A program made the position numbers and the translations under genes. Below the pieces are notes generated by a model that saw nothing but the letters and a program-made list of their open reading frames with translations, was not told where the DNA came from and did not search any database. From Lysinibacillus louembei (GTDB lineage: Bacteria; Bacillota; Bacilli; Bacillales_A; Planococcaceae), in the NCBI RefSeq assembly GCF_033880585.1, contig NZ_CP137624.1, forward strand, positions 2,038,001 to 2,102,000: a stretch of DNA of 64,000 nt, written 5' to 3'. Each line of letters begins with the position of its first letter. The stretch's first letter is position 1. Shown piece after piece: positions 34,232 to 43,364 of the stretch.

Positions 34232-35551
34232 ATGCTTAGTGAACTCAGCAATTTAATCATATTTGCGGCTGTTTGCTTAATTGCTGCTCTGTTATTTATC
34301 TTTTCATTAAAATCATATTTAATGCAAGTGAATGTGCGACGCCATTTAAAGAAGGAGCTACGGCTGAATCGTGCAGAGATTAGGCAGACGAAGGGCAATA
34401 AGGCGCAGCGCTTTGAGGCGTATAAACGTGTCTACAATAATGCGGTTTATAATGGGCGCCGTTTTAGAACAAGGCGCAAGCAGAGAAAGTATGAGCAACG
34501 TCTAAACGATGAACTGAATTTAATGGTTAAAAATCCATTGACAGCACTTTTCTCATGGTTAAAGTCAGTCGTGTTCGGCGCGGCGACAGTTATTTTACTG
34601 CTTTCTAGCTTATTGTTTGGCTCAATTGCTGTAGATGAATTTAGGGCATCCTCTTTAACATTGCCAACAGTAAATCCGCAAATTGCGTTGAAGCTAGATA
34701 GCGATTTTAATTTTGATTTGGAGCAGCAGGTCAATCAATTGTTGAATATGTTTACGGAGAAGCCTTCAAGCTTTAATGTTGAGAAGGTTGCAACAGCCAA
34801 TATTGCACCTGTTTATAAGGAGAGCGATTACCCAGCAGCAGTTACGAACGGAGAGCAGCTTGGACAGGCGATGGCCTACCATATGGGGCAATTTGAAAGC
34901 GATTTTATGATTGAATATTACGGCGATGCAACTGATTTGCAGCAAATCGTCAATGCTGCAATGAATTGGCTAGAGGGGCATGAGCCTTATTTATCGCGTT
35001 TACGTAGAGAGCTATCTTGGCAAGCGACAGATTATCGTAACGGATACGTGGAGTTTAAAATTGAAGTAACATACGATATGACAGCAGAGCAAAATGCACT
35101 TGTCAAAGGGATAGTGAAACAAATTGTTAGTGCAATGCCTAGTGATCTATCCACTGTAGATAAGGTGAAATATGTAAATGATTATATTGTAACGAATACA
35201 AAATACAATTTGAATAGCCAGGAAAGCCCATATACACCGTATTCAATTTTAGTGAATGGTGAAGGTGTATGCGAAGGCTATGCGTTAACAGCCTTGCTTT
35301 TATTAGAGGAGCTAAATATAGAGACGAAATATATTTCTGGTGAGGTTACTTCTGGCGAGCTACATGCGTGGAATTTAGTGAAGCTGGATGGGGAGTGGTA
35401 TCATTTAGATGTAACATGGAATGACCCTGTTCCAGACCAAGGCAGTAAGGTGTTTTACAATTATTTTTTAATTTCAGATGAGCAAATTTCAAAGGACCAT
35501 TTTTGGGATACCGCGAAATACCCTACTACTGCAAGTGAGGGCTATATGTAA
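34232..35551 (+). CDS. Membrane-anchored transglutaminase-like protein
   Basis: The 439-residue product has an N-terminal membrane segment (about 8-28), a basic region, a second membrane segment (about 108-130) and a C-terminal transglutaminase/protease-like domain. The catalytic triad is visible: Cys in GEGVCEGYA (about 349), His in GELHAWNLV (about 378) and Asp in HLDVTWNDP (about 393). It probably acts outside the membrane as a peptidase or crosslinker. The ATG at 34232 follows AAGAGGTG; the open frame upstream overlaps the previous terminator. A terminator follows. Confidence 0.82.
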   Translation: MLSELSNLIIFAAVCLIAALLFIFSLKSYLMQVNVRRHLKKELRLNRAEIRQTKGNKAQRFEAYKRVYNNAVYNGRRFRTRRKQRKYEQRLNDELNLMVKNPLTALFSWLKSVVFGAATVILLLSSLLFGSIAVDEFRASSLTLPTVNPQIALKLDSDFNFDLEQQVNQLLNMFTEKPSSFNVEKVATANIAPVYKESDYPAAVTNGEQLGQAMAYHMGQFESDFMIEYYGDATDLQQIVNAAMNWLEGHEPYLSRLRRELSWQATDYRNGYVEFKIEVTYDMTAEQNALVKGIVKQIVSAMPSDLSTVDKVKYVNDYIVTNTKYNLNSQESPYTPYSILVNGEGVCEGYALTALLLLEELNIETKYISGEVTSGELHAWNLVKLDGEWYHLDVTWNDPVPDQGSKVFYNYFLISDEQISKDHFWDTAKYPTTASEGYM

Positions 35552-35584
35552 AAGGAATGCTATATAAAAAGCATTCCTTTTATT
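35551..35584 (+). terminator. Terminator after the transglutaminase gene
   Basis: AAAGGAATGC and GCATTCCTTT form a ten-base stem followed by TTATTT. Confidence 0.8.
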
Positions 35585-35776
35585 TGTGGATAAATTGGGC
35601 AAGTCGCAAATATATCTGGAAAAACGCAAATAAAGTGAGAAAATCGCCAATAAATCAACGACACACAAATAAACTAAAAAAAGCACAAAAAGTAAGGCAC
35701 CATCGTATACTTCAAATAGGCTGCAATTAAAAAGAAGCTTCCAACAGTATTTGCTAATAAGAAAGGGAGGAAAGTC

Positions 35777-36415
35777 TTGCTGAATGTAATCGGTGAAGCA
35801 TTTTTTAAACAATATATTGACCGAGAGTTTCATATAAAGGGAATCAAGTGGTATGTATGGGCATGTTCGCTTAGTCTTATTGCCCTGATGATGTTTTTTA
35901 TACTTTATGCATATCCAAACACGCAAAAGTTTAGATGTATTGTTGGTGGAGTAGTTTGTGGTGTAGCATCAGTTATTTATTTTAAGCATGAAAAAAATAA
36001 AAACACATATGCTCAGCTAGGTGATGAGAAAGCAACATTTCAAAAAAATATTCAGTTAATAAAAAAAATATTAATAGAAAATCATATACTCAGACTTGAG
36101 CAGCTAAACATATTAATTAGCTTGGCAGATACTGAATTATCTGGCTTACGTTTAAGCGAAAAATTAAGGAAATGGCTGTATGGGATTATTTCAGCGATTT
36201 TGATTCCAAGCACAACGTTTGTTTCAACGCTGATTGGCAATTATGAGCAAACAATTAATTATATATTGCAAGTTTTTTCACTGGTTTTAATGCTATTAGT
36301 TATTTATCAACCCATTAAATATTTATTGTATTGGTCACTTGATACAGAATTTCATCAAATGCTCGTACTGAAGCGTTATCTAGAAGATGTGAAGATGATG
36401 GATTATGTGAGATGA
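35777..36415 (+). CDS. Hypothetical membrane protein
   Basis: The 212-residue product has four predicted membrane segments in two pairs (about 32-50 and 56-72, then 130-152 and 160-185). A short, partly charged middle region lies between the pairs, including EKNKNTYAQLGDEK. I do not recognise a family. The start is a TTG six bases after GGGAGG. It stands alone; the 190 bases upstream show only AT-rich sequence. Confidence 0.6.
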   Translation: MLNVIGEAFFKQYIDREFHIKGIKWYVWACSLSLIALMMFFILYAYPNTQKFRCIVGGVVCGVASVIYFKHEKNKNTYAQLGDEKATFQKNIQLIKKILIENHILRLEQLNILISLADTELSGLRLSEKLRKWLYGIISAILIPSTTFVSTLIGNYEQTINYILQVFSLVLMLLVIYQPIKYLLYWSLDTEFHQMLVLKRYLEDVKMMDYVR

Positions 36416-36521
36416 TGCGAGAAATAACAGTCGGAAGTTGAATTAATTGTGGCATATGATGTCAACATACATATAGTAAGTGCAGAGGGCAAAACATGGC
36501 CCAGAATAGGAGTGATGAAAT

Positions 36522-36812
36522 ATGTATGGTAATTATCAGCCACATCCATCGCATATGTATCCACAGGGAACACAGCCAAACACTTGCAACAATGGGGGGC
36601 CAAATAATTTACAGCAACAAACGCTTGCAGCGATTGCACCAGTTGTTCATCATGGATTATGTGAAGCGCAGTATTTAGGATATCAGCATGCATTAACAGA
36701 AGCAGTAGCGATTGGCTATTTAATGGGGAAAGGCTATAGCTTTGAGGCAGCATGGAAATTAGTTGAATCTTGGTGGAGAGCACCAGGAAGTCCTTTACCA
36801 CAGCCATATTAA
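36522..36812 (+). CDS. Small hypothetical protein
   Basis: The 96-residue protein starts behind AGGAGTG. Its N-terminus is rich in Tyr, His, Pro, Asn and Gln (about 1-35). A more ordered helical part follows (HHGLCEAQYLGYQHALTEAVAIGYLMGKGYSFEAA-like, about 44-85), and it ends PGSPLPQPY. The composition resembles small spore-coat or exosporium-associated proteins, but that is only a guess. Confidence 0.6.
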   Translation: MYGNYQPHPSHMYPQGTQPNTCNNGGPNNLQQQTLAAIAPVVHHGLCEAQYLGYQHALTEAVAIGYLMGKGYSFEAAWKLVESWWRAPGSPLPQPY

Positions 36813-36822
36813 TAGAAGTTTA

Positions 36823-36865
36823 ACAGAGGGGCGTCTAGAAAGTTTACTTTCTAGACGTCTCTTTT
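36823..36865. terminator. Bidirectional terminator
   Basis: A long stem built on GCGTCTAGAAAG and CTTTCTAGACGT lies between the small plus-strand gene and the convergent anti-sigma-like gene. T-runs flank it. Confidence 0.8.
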
Positions 36866-36870
36866 CGCTC

Positions 36871-38400
36871 TTATTGCAATGGTAAAAAGCTAGACTGCCA
36901 GAGGCCGTTTTGATTTTGAACCATGCGCCACATACCCAAATCTCCATTAGGTAAGTTGAAGATAATGGCGCCTTCGCTTCCTTCAAATTGAAACTCGCCA
37001 TTTTGTAGAAGCTGTGCATAGTAAATAGCATAACGACGCTCATTTTCCAAATGGGATAATGAGTTATTTTGACGTATATGCTGGTCCTCTGTCCATTGCA
37101 CATGCTCTGGATTTGTTGTATACATGCGATAATCGGCTCGTTTGTCGACTATAAATCGCGCATAGAGCTGAGTGCGTACATAAGTAATGGGGTCAATATG
37201 CTGAAACACTTCTAGATTGTTTGAGCTTTTGAATTCGTTATATAAATTGCGTTCCTCTTCTGTCCAATGCTTTTCCATACTTTTACTATCATAGCCTAGC
37301 ACTTTTGCATCAACCTGTTCAAATGAGACTTTCTCGATTTTATCCAGAGACCAGTTATCAGGAATAACAAAAATTTCATTGTCAGAAAGCTGTGTAACTG
37401 GATAATTATAAAAGAAAATTTCTTGCGCATTGCTTGGATTTTTAAATTTTTCAATATAACTTTCGTAGACCGTTTCGCCCATTATTTTTGCATACATATG
37501 ATAATGAGGGAGTGGTATTGTATTAATAACGACAGTCCCATTGGTAATTTCAATCGTTTCATTAGGTAAACCAAGGATGCGGCTCATCACCTGTTGACCA
37601 TCTTTATCCGTATATAAAATAACATCTGAACGATCTAATGTATCAAATTTTGGATCAACGACAATAGGGTATTGCATATATTCTTGATTGCCTTGCTCCA
37701 TCGTATTATTTGTTAATTTAATAGCGTATTGTTCTTCTGATAATGAGTCAATCAATGGAATATGTTTAATTGAATCATCATGATATATGTCACCAGCTAG
37801 CCGTTCCCATACATTATTTTTATCTTGGACAACAATACGTGCAGCCTTGTCACTAACAGCAAACCAGTAAGTAAGCCCGTCCTCAAGAGGAATCAAAGTT
37901 GCCTTTTGCTCACCGACAATAATTTGCTGAAGCATGGCTGTTTCAATAACACCTGCATACATATATGGTGCTTGCACAGTTGAGCCCCAAAATTCTTTGC
38001 CTAAATAGGGCTTGCTTTGCGTACCTGTCGTTTGTCTCCATTGCCAACCATTTTGATATTCAAAATAGGCTAAATAAATTTTTTCCTCCTCATGTCGTTC
38101 AATAAAGGCAACGAGCGCATCATTGTCTTTTAAATAATTGAATTGTTGAAAAATGATTTCATAATTGACATCTTTCATTTTGCTTTCAAAATAACGTGTA
38201 AACTGTGCCTGTTGATCATTTGGCTGCTTGACACTAATAAATAGTACTAATAAAGCGACAAAGCTTGCTACAACAAATAAAGGAGTCCAATTTCTCCTTT
38301 TAGGCTCTTGAATTTGCTGTATGATATAGTTTATATTTTTTTCGGTGAAACGCTCTTTTTCTTCCAATACTTCTTTGAGCTCTCGCTTAATATTATTCAT
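36871..38400 (-). CDS. Anti-sigma-like membrane protein with degenerate signal-peptidase-type (S26) domain
   Basis: The 509-residue protein overlaps the end of the ECF sigma gene, the usual place for its anti-sigma factor. A cytoplasmic N-terminal helix region (about 1-38) precedes one membrane segment (about 40-58); the rest is outside. In the middle (about 255-305), RSDVILYTDKDGQQVMSRILGLPNETIEI resembles the core of type I signal peptidases (GDIV..., then KRVIGLPGD). The catalytic Lys position is Ser here, and no Ser appears in the expected SMxPT place. It is therefore probably a non-catalytic sensor domain. The ATG at 38400 follows GGGAGGTGA. Confidence 0.6.
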   Translation of the reverse strand: MNNIKRELKEVLEEKERFTEKNINYIIQQIQEPKRRNWTPLFVVASFVALLVLFISVKQPNDQQAQFTRYFESKMKDVNYEIIFQQFNYLKDNDALVAFIERHEEEKIYLAYFEYQNGWQWRQTTGTQSKPYLGKEFWGSTVQAPYMYAGVIETAMLQQIIVGEQKATLIPLEDGLTYWFAVSDKAARIVVQDKNNVWERLAGDIYHDDSIKHIPLIDSLSEEQYAIKLTNNTMEQGNQEYMQYPIVVDPKFDTLDRSDVILYTDKDGQQVMSRILGLPNETIEITNGTVVINTIPLPHYHMYAKIMGETVYESYIEKFKNPSNAQEIFFYNYPVTQLSDNEIFVIPDNWSLDKIEKVSFEQVDAKVLGYDSKSMEKHWTEEERNLYNEFKSSNNLEVFQHIDPITYVRTQLYARFIVDKRADYRMYTTNPEHVQWTEDQHIRQNNSLSHLENERRYAIYYAQLLQNGEFQFEGSEGAIIFNLPNGDLGMWRMVQNQNGLWQSSFLPLQ

Positions 38401-38911
38401 ACAAATCACCTCCCAATTGAAGCTCACTCAGCGATATTTTCAATAAATCGCGGCCGCGCCTTAATCTTGTTTTGACCGTATTTTCAGAAATGTTGAGGAG
38501 TGTCGCAATTTCGAGACTTGTCATTTCTTCATAATAAAAGAGAACAATCGCTTCACGGTATTTAATAGGTAGTTCTAGTACCGCCTTTGCAATAGAGCGC
38601 TGTTCCAGTTTTTTGAATGTTTCCTGCTCACTTGATGGCAATGTTTGTTGCTTTTGTTTCCAAAAGCTTTCTAAAATGCGTAATCTATTTTTGATGCTGC
38701 GTAAATGGTCGCAGCTTTTATGTATCGTCATTTTGGCTAAATACGTTTTGATGCTTGATTGCCCTTTAAATTGCTGTGATTGAAAATATTTAATGAAGAC
38801 ATCCTGCACAATATCCTCCGCAATGGTCCAATTTTTCACATAGACATAGGATAGGCGTGTTAAATAATCGCCATATAGGCGTATTAATTCTCTCATTTCA
38901 TCTGTATGCAA
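38393..38911 (-). CDS. ECF-type RNA polymerase sigma factor
   Basis: The 172-residue protein has sigma region 2 (about 5-75, with LSYVYVKNWTIAEDIVQDVFIKYF) and sigma region 4 (about 115-165, with LPIKYREAIVLFYYEEMTSLEIATLLNISENTVKTRLRRGR). I prefer the TTG start at 38911, nine bases after AAAGGAGG; the open frame reaches 38968. It overlaps the anti-sigma-like gene by 8 bases. Its regulon is unknown; autoregulation of the pair is typical. Confidence 0.88.
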   Translation of the reverse strand: MHTDEMRELIRLYGDYLTRLSYVYVKNWTIAEDIVQDVFIKYFQSQQFKGQSSIKTYLAKMTIHKSCDHLRSIKNRLRILESFWKQKQQTLPSSEQETFKKLEQRSIAKAVLELPIKYREAIVLFYYEEMTSLEIATLLNISENTVKTRLRRGRDLLKISLSELQLGGDLYE

Positions 38912-39060
38912 AGTGTGATGCCTCCTTTCTTCATGCAATAGACGGGTGAGGTGCGAGAATAGTTTCAAATTGTTAGTGTATTTTTAAAAAGCACAGTTGT
39001 ATTATTGTAATATACAATGTATGATGAAGAAATTACATAATAGATTTATGGAGGCAGGAA

Positions 39061-40269
39061 ATGAAGAAGATGTTTGAAACGTGGAATCGCATTAACCTTG
39101 TCAGTCGAATTGTTGTTGGTATTATTGTCGGCATCGTGTTAGCGTTAATCGTTCCACAGGCCAGTGGTATTACTATTTTAGGAACACTTTTTGTAGGCGC
39201 GTTAAAGGCTGTGGCACCTGTGCTTGTATTTGTCCTAGTGATTAATGCAATTGCTTCACATGTGAGTGGCAAGGCGACAAATATGAAAATGGTGCTCGTG
39301 CTGTATGCGATAGGTACTTTTTTAGCAGGATTTATTGGTGTTATTGCGAGCTTTTTATTCCCAACCAAGCTTACATTAAAAACAGGTGCTGAAGAAATTG
39401 CACCACCAAGTGGTATTACAGAAGTGTTAGAGTCACTATTATTTAATATTGTGTCAAATCCGGTTAGTGCAATTATGAATGCTAATTATCTAGGCATTTT
39501 AGCATGGGCTGTGTTGCTTGGTGTTGCACTAAAAGCATCTCATGATTCAACTAAAACAATGTTAGCAAATGTTTCAGATGCTGTAACAAAAATTGTGCAA
39601 TGGATTATTAGTCTAGCACCAATCGGGATTATGGGAATTGTTTTCGATATTATTTCAACAACAGGGCTATCAGCATTAGCAGAATATGGTCGATTAATTA
39701 TTATTTTAGTTGTTACGATGTTGTTCATTGCATTAGTGGTTAATCCATTGATTGTTTTTGTAGTAGCACGTCGAAATCCTTATCCGCTAGTTTTAACAAG
39801 CTTAAAAGAAAGTGGCATTACAGCCTTCTTTACACGTAGCTCGGCTGCTAATATCCCTGTGAATATGGCATTAGCTGAAAAGCTAAAGCTAAACAAAGAT
39901 ACATATGCTGTATCAATTCCATTAGGTGCAACGATTAATATGGCAGGAGCGGCTGTTACAATTTCCGTATTAACGATGGCAACAGCACATACGCTAGATA
40001 TCAAGGTTGATATGTTTACAGCAGTTATTTTAATGGTATTAGCAGCAGTTTCGGCAGCAGGTGCATCAGGGGTTCCAGGAGGCTCTTTATTATTAATACC
40101 GCTTGCTTGTAGCTTAATTGGTATTTCAGATGATATTGCGATGCAAGTTGTCGCAATTGGCTTTATTATAGGCGTTGTACAGGATTCCTGTGAGACGGCA
40201 TTAAACTCATCGTCAGATATCGTTTTTACAGCAGCAGCGGAATATGCGCAAGAGCGTAAAAAATCATAA
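39061..40269 (+). CDS. sstT: Serine/threonine:sodium symporter SstT
   Basis: The 402-residue protein belongs to the dicarboxylate/amino acid:cation symporter family. It has eight membrane segments and two re-entrant loops: the first with [20 protein letters not shown] (about 259-278), then the [11 protein letters not shown] motif (about 290-300). Length and sequence fit SstT, which imports Ser and Thr with sodium. The start follows GGAGGC. A terminator follows. Confidence 0.88.
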   Translation: MKKMFETWNRINLVSRIVVGIIVGIVLALIVPQASGITILGTLFVGALKAVAPVLVFVLVINAIASHVSGKATNMKMVLVLYAIGTFLAGFIGVIASFLFPTKLTLKTGAEEIAPPSGITEVLESLLFNIVSNPVSAIMNANYLGILAWAVLLGVALKASHDSTKTMLANVSDAVTKIVQWIISLAPIGIMGIVFDIISTTGLSALAEYGRLIIILVVTMLFIALVVNPLIVFVVARRNPYPLVLTSLKESGITAFFTRSSAANIPVNMALAEKLKLNKDTYAVSIPLGATINMAGAAVTISVLTMATAHTLDIKVDMFTAVILMVLAAVSAAGASGVPGGSLLLIPLACSLIGISDDIAMQVVAIGFIIGVVQDSCETALNSSSDIVFTAAAEYAQERKKS

Positions 40270-40281
40270 GATATAGTGCAG

Positions 40282-40313
40282 GGCATGTGTGAAAGCTTTT
40301 TACACATGCCTTT
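40282..40313 (+). terminator. Terminator after sstT
   Basis: GGCATGTGT and ACACATGCC pair perfectly and TTT follows. Confidence 0.75.
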
Positions 40314-40461
40314 AAATCGTATTTCAGCATACTTTACTAGCAGAAGATAAATTGAGCTATCTAAACAATTACTGAATGATATAGCGGATATCACACATTT
40401 TTTCAAGCTTAAATTATCAATATTTCCATGCTATAATTTGAGCAAGAAGGAGGTGAGGAAC

Positions 40462-41031
40462 ATGAATAATGAAATAGTAATGATGGAAATGCTACAAAAG
40501 CTAGTAGTGAGCGTTGATGACATGCAACAAAATATGAATAGACGTTTCGATCAAGTTGAAGCACGCCTTGAAAATGTGGAAACACGATTAACGAATGTAG
40601 AAGAGCGTTTAGAGAACGTGGAGACACGATTAACGAATGTAGAAGTGCGTTTGGAGAATGTGGAAACACGATTAGCAGATGTGGAAGTGCGCCTTGAAAA
40701 TGTAGAGACAAGACTAGCCGATGTAGAAGTACGTCTTGAAAATGTGGAGACAAGGCTGGCAGATGTGGAAGTACGTCTTGGAAAGGTAGAAACAGATTTA
40801 GTGGATGTAAAGGTACGTTTAGACAACGTAGAGATGAATTTACAAACGCTGAATACTCGTGTGGGAGCATTGGAGAAAACGAATGGTGGCTTAGGTGAAA
40901 TGTTTGAGTACACTGTACAGCTTCAACAAGAGGCGACTAATAAAATTCATGAAGTATTACAATTCCACGCACACAAAATTACTGAAAATGAGAAAAGCAT
41001 TTTCTTTTTGAAACATAGGTTATCCTCTTAA
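40462..41031 (+). CDS. Coiled-coil repeat protein
   Basis: The 189-residue protein is almost one long coiled coil. From about residue 25 to 135 it repeats a 14-residue unit (VE.RLENVETRLA/TD) seven to eight times, two heptads each. A C-terminal part (ALEKTNGGLGEMFEYTVQLQQEATNKI) follows. It probably forms a rod-like oligomer. The ATG at 40462 follows AAGGAGGTGAGG. The function is unknown. Confidence 0.75.
   Translation: MNNEIVMMEMLQKLVVSVDDMQQNMNRRFDQVEARLENVETRLTNVEERLENVETRLTNVEVRLENVETRLADVEVRLENVETRLADVEVRLENVETRLADVEVRLGKVETDLVDVKVRLDNVEMNLQTLNTRVGALEKTNGGLGEMFEYTVQLQQEATNKIHEVLQFHAHKITENEKSIFFLKHRLSS
40556..40850 (+). repeat. 42-bp tandem repeats encoding heptad pairs
   Basis: The coding repeats recur about every 42 bases, with strong DNA identity between neighbours (for example AATGTGGAAACACGATTAGC forms). 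The number may vary between strains. Confidence 0.8.
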
Positions 41032-41149
41032 TAACTTCATATTGATTAGACCTCATTTAATTTTTTAAACTAACATCGTATTTTTTCGAATTTTTATTTC
41101 ATTTTGTACTTGAGGCTGAAAGGCTTACATTTGGTTAAGCCCATAATAA

Positions 41150-41187
41150 AAGCGGCTTATCATCTTTTAAAAAGTTGAAGCCGCTTT
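41150..41187 (-). terminator. Terminator of the soluble chemoreceptor gene
   Basis: On the minus strand, AAGCGGCTT pairs with AAGCCGCTT, followed by TTATT. It lies just after the stop codon at 41193. Confidence 0.7.
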
Positions 41188-41192
41188 TCATT

Positions 41193-42017
41193 TTATTTCA
41201 ATGTACTTTGCATAAATGTTTTCATATCATGACTTAAAGTAGTCAGCTCTTCAATAATTTCGCTAAAATCTTGAACTAGCTGAGCTTGTTCATTTGTAGC
41301 TTCGTTAATTTGCCCCAAATTTTGCTTTAAGTTTTCTAAGTTGCGGTTAATATTTTTTAACGAGCCCTCAATATTTTCAGTCGCATTTGATGTTTCTTGG
41401 GACATTTTGCGAACTTCCTGCGCTACAATGTTGAAGCCTGCGCCATGTTGACCTGCGCGTGCTGCTTCAATGGAAGCATTTAAGCCAAGTAAGTTTGTTT
41501 GGCGAGAGATATTTTTGATTAAATCTGTAATACCATTGGTTTTTTCAGCATCCTCAAGTGTATGCTGAGCTTGGCGATTAATCTCTTCACTTGTAGCAGC
41601 TAGCTCTTCAGAGTGGGAAGCAATTGTATGTACTTTGTCTTGCAAGTTTGTAACAATCATATTCATTTGCTCCATATAATGCTCAAGCTTTACCATATTA
41701 TCAATTGGCAAGCCAAAAGCAAGTGCCCCTACTACTTTACCATTTTCACGAATTGGAAATGAGAAAGCGTTCACGGCCACACCGTAAACATCCTGAGGAA
41801 TAATCACATCTGCATTTTTCCCATTGAAGGCAAGAAATACGTTATCATCGTTAGGATTAATAGAATCCCCATCTTTATAACCAGTATCAACTCGCTTACC
41901 AGCTAAATATTTAATCATTTTGTTATCTTCTTTTCGACAGACAGCGACAATGGCTTCTTCTTTCAATGCAAGGTGCATATAAGGGGCGGACATTGCAAGT
42001 GCTTCAATAATGTTCAT
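41193..42017 (-). CDS. Soluble methyl-accepting chemotaxis protein
   Basis: The 274-residue cytoplasmic receptor has an N-terminal sensing domain (about 1-115, cache/GAF-like) and a short signalling domain with [34 protein letters not shown] (about 165-200). There are no membrane segments, so it senses an internal signal. It fits the short YfmS-like MCP group of Bacillus. The ATG at 42017 follows GGAGGAATTACGC. Confidence 0.85.
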   Translation of the reverse strand: MNIIEALAMSAPYMHLALKEEAIVAVCRKEDNKMIKYLAGKRVDTGYKDGDSINPNDDNVFLAFNGKNADVIIPQDVYGVAVNAFSFPIRENGKVVGALAFGLPIDNMVKLEHYMEQMNMIVTNLQDKVHTIASHSEELAATSEEINRQAQHTLEDAEKTNGITDLIKNISRQTNLLGLNASIEAARAGQHGAGFNIVAQEVRKMSQETSNATENIEGSLKNINRNLENLKQNLGQINEATNEQAQLVQDFSEIIEELTTLSHDMKTFMQSTLK

Positions 42018-42205
42018 GCGTAATTCCTCCAAATTTCGTTAATAAAATGGCAATAATTACTTTTACTTTAACATAACGCTACATAATACTAAATAACGAA
42101 TTAATAAAAAAATAAAAATATAGTAAGCGATTTAATTTTACATACACAAGATTAGGCTGTCTGAAAAGATGATTCTTCCCAAACAGCCCTCCATCATTAT
42201 GAAAC

Positions 42206-43246
42206 TCATTTTTTTCTAAGCCATGCTAGAACGATAACGAAAATAAGGGCGAATCCTAAATAACCCATTGAGGCATATACTTTCCCTACTAAATCCGTAA
42301 AGCCTATAAAACTGGCAAGGAATCCTGCCGTACCAACGAGAACTAGCGCAGGCTTAAACATTTGATGATCTGGTGCTACAAAACGTACTGTGAACGCATA
42401 AAACATACCAACTGCTGTGTTGTACATCATACCGAGTAAGGCAATGGCCATTAAAATGCCAACGAACGGATGAATTTGATTTGCTAAAGCAAGTGTTGGC
42501 ATATCGACACCTGCCACAACATCTATTTTCACAAGCATTGTCACATTGATTAAAATAATAAGCATACCAAGCATAATACCGCCAAAAATCCCACCAAGAC
42601 CAGCTACTTTGCGGTCCTTTACTGTTCCGCCCATCACAATAAGCATCGCTGCGCCTGCCGCAAGATTATAGGAAACATACAAGAGTGCACTAACTAACCA
42701 ATTAGAGCTTGCAGATGCCTGTGTTTTAGCAAGTTGATCTGCCTCTGAAAGGGAAACATCCATCGTAAACAATGAATAGATTAAAATAATAAAAATGATT
42801 GCCATTAAATAAGGTGTAAGAGCTGCGATGATATTAATAATATTTTTAACATTTAAAAGCAATGTGCCAATTGTTAAAAGCACCATAATAATACTACCAA
42901 CCATCGTAGGGATGCCGAACATTTGATGGAAGGTTGCACCAGAGCCAGCAAACATAACGACTGCGACACCGAATAAGAAAAAGGTAATTAAAAAGTCGAG
43001 TGCAAGACCGAGATAGCGACCACCAATGTAATAAATAACACCTTTATGTGAAGTTGTTTGAAGCTGTGAGCCAAGCTGCGCTAATGTCATACCTAAAAAT
43101 GAAAAGGCAAATGTAGCTAGCAATGCGCCGATAATTCCAATGAAGCCGAAGCTTGTGAAAAATTGCATAATTTCTTGACCTGATGCAAAGCCAGCTCCAA
43201 CAATGAGTCCGACAAACGCTCCGCCAATTTGTAAGCTTTTTTTCAT
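42206..43246 (-). CDS. YkvI-like membrane transporter
   Basis: The 346-residue protein has about ten membrane segments and starts MKKSLQIGGAFVGLIVGAGFASGQEIMQFF. The GAGFASGQE motif in the first segment is typical of the YkvI group of the APC-type amino acid transporters. It is the last gene of the N-acylamino acid racemase operon, separated by a hairpin (43318-43361). It may import the amino acids processed by the operon. The ATG at 43246 follows AAGGAGTG. Confidence 0.75.
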   Translation of the reverse strand: MKKSLQIGGAFVGLIVGAGFASGQEIMQFFTSFGFIGIIGALLATFAFSFLGMTLAQLGSQLQTTSHKGVIYYIGGRYLGLALDFLITFFLFGVAVVMFAGSGATFHQMFGIPTMVGSIIMVLLTIGTLLLNVKNIINIIAALTPYLMAIIFIILIYSLFTMDVSLSEADQLAKTQASASSNWLVSALLYVSYNLAAGAAMLIVMGGTVKDRKVAGLGGIFGGIMLGMLIILINVTMLVKIDVVAGVDMPTLALANQIHPFVGILMAIALLGMMYNTAVGMFYAFTVRFVAPDHQMFKPALVLVGTAGFLASFIGFTDLVGKVYASMGYLGFALIFVIVLAWLRKK

Positions 43247-43317
43247 TGTTTCACTCCTTATTTTAGTTAGAAAATTCTGATTTTTAATAAGCGAATAATT
43301 CAAGTATTTTCTTAAAA

Positions 43318-43361
43318 TAGCTGCCTAGAAAGTTATGTTAGCTTATTTTCTAAGCAGCTAT
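43318..43361 (-). terminator. Intercistronic hairpin between racemase and transporter genes
   Basis: TAGCTGC(T)TAGAAA and TTTCTA(G)GCAGCTA pair, and TTTTAAG follows on the minus strand. It may partly stop transcription before the transporter gene. Confidence 0.6.
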
Positions 43362-43364
43362 CAA

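Noticed and set aside
36522-36812. A spore coat protein assignment for the 96-residue protein
   Set aside because: The composition is only suggestive and no sporulation promoter or known coat motif was seen.
40556-40850. Possible CRISPR-like tandem repeats
   Set aside because: The repeats are direct, contiguous 42-base coding units with no unique spacers, and no cas genes are near.
40409-40913. Minus-strand frames of 120-153 codons with Ser/Thr or Leu/His/Pro repeats
   Set aside because: They are antisense to the 42-bp coiled-coil repeats and have no translation signals.
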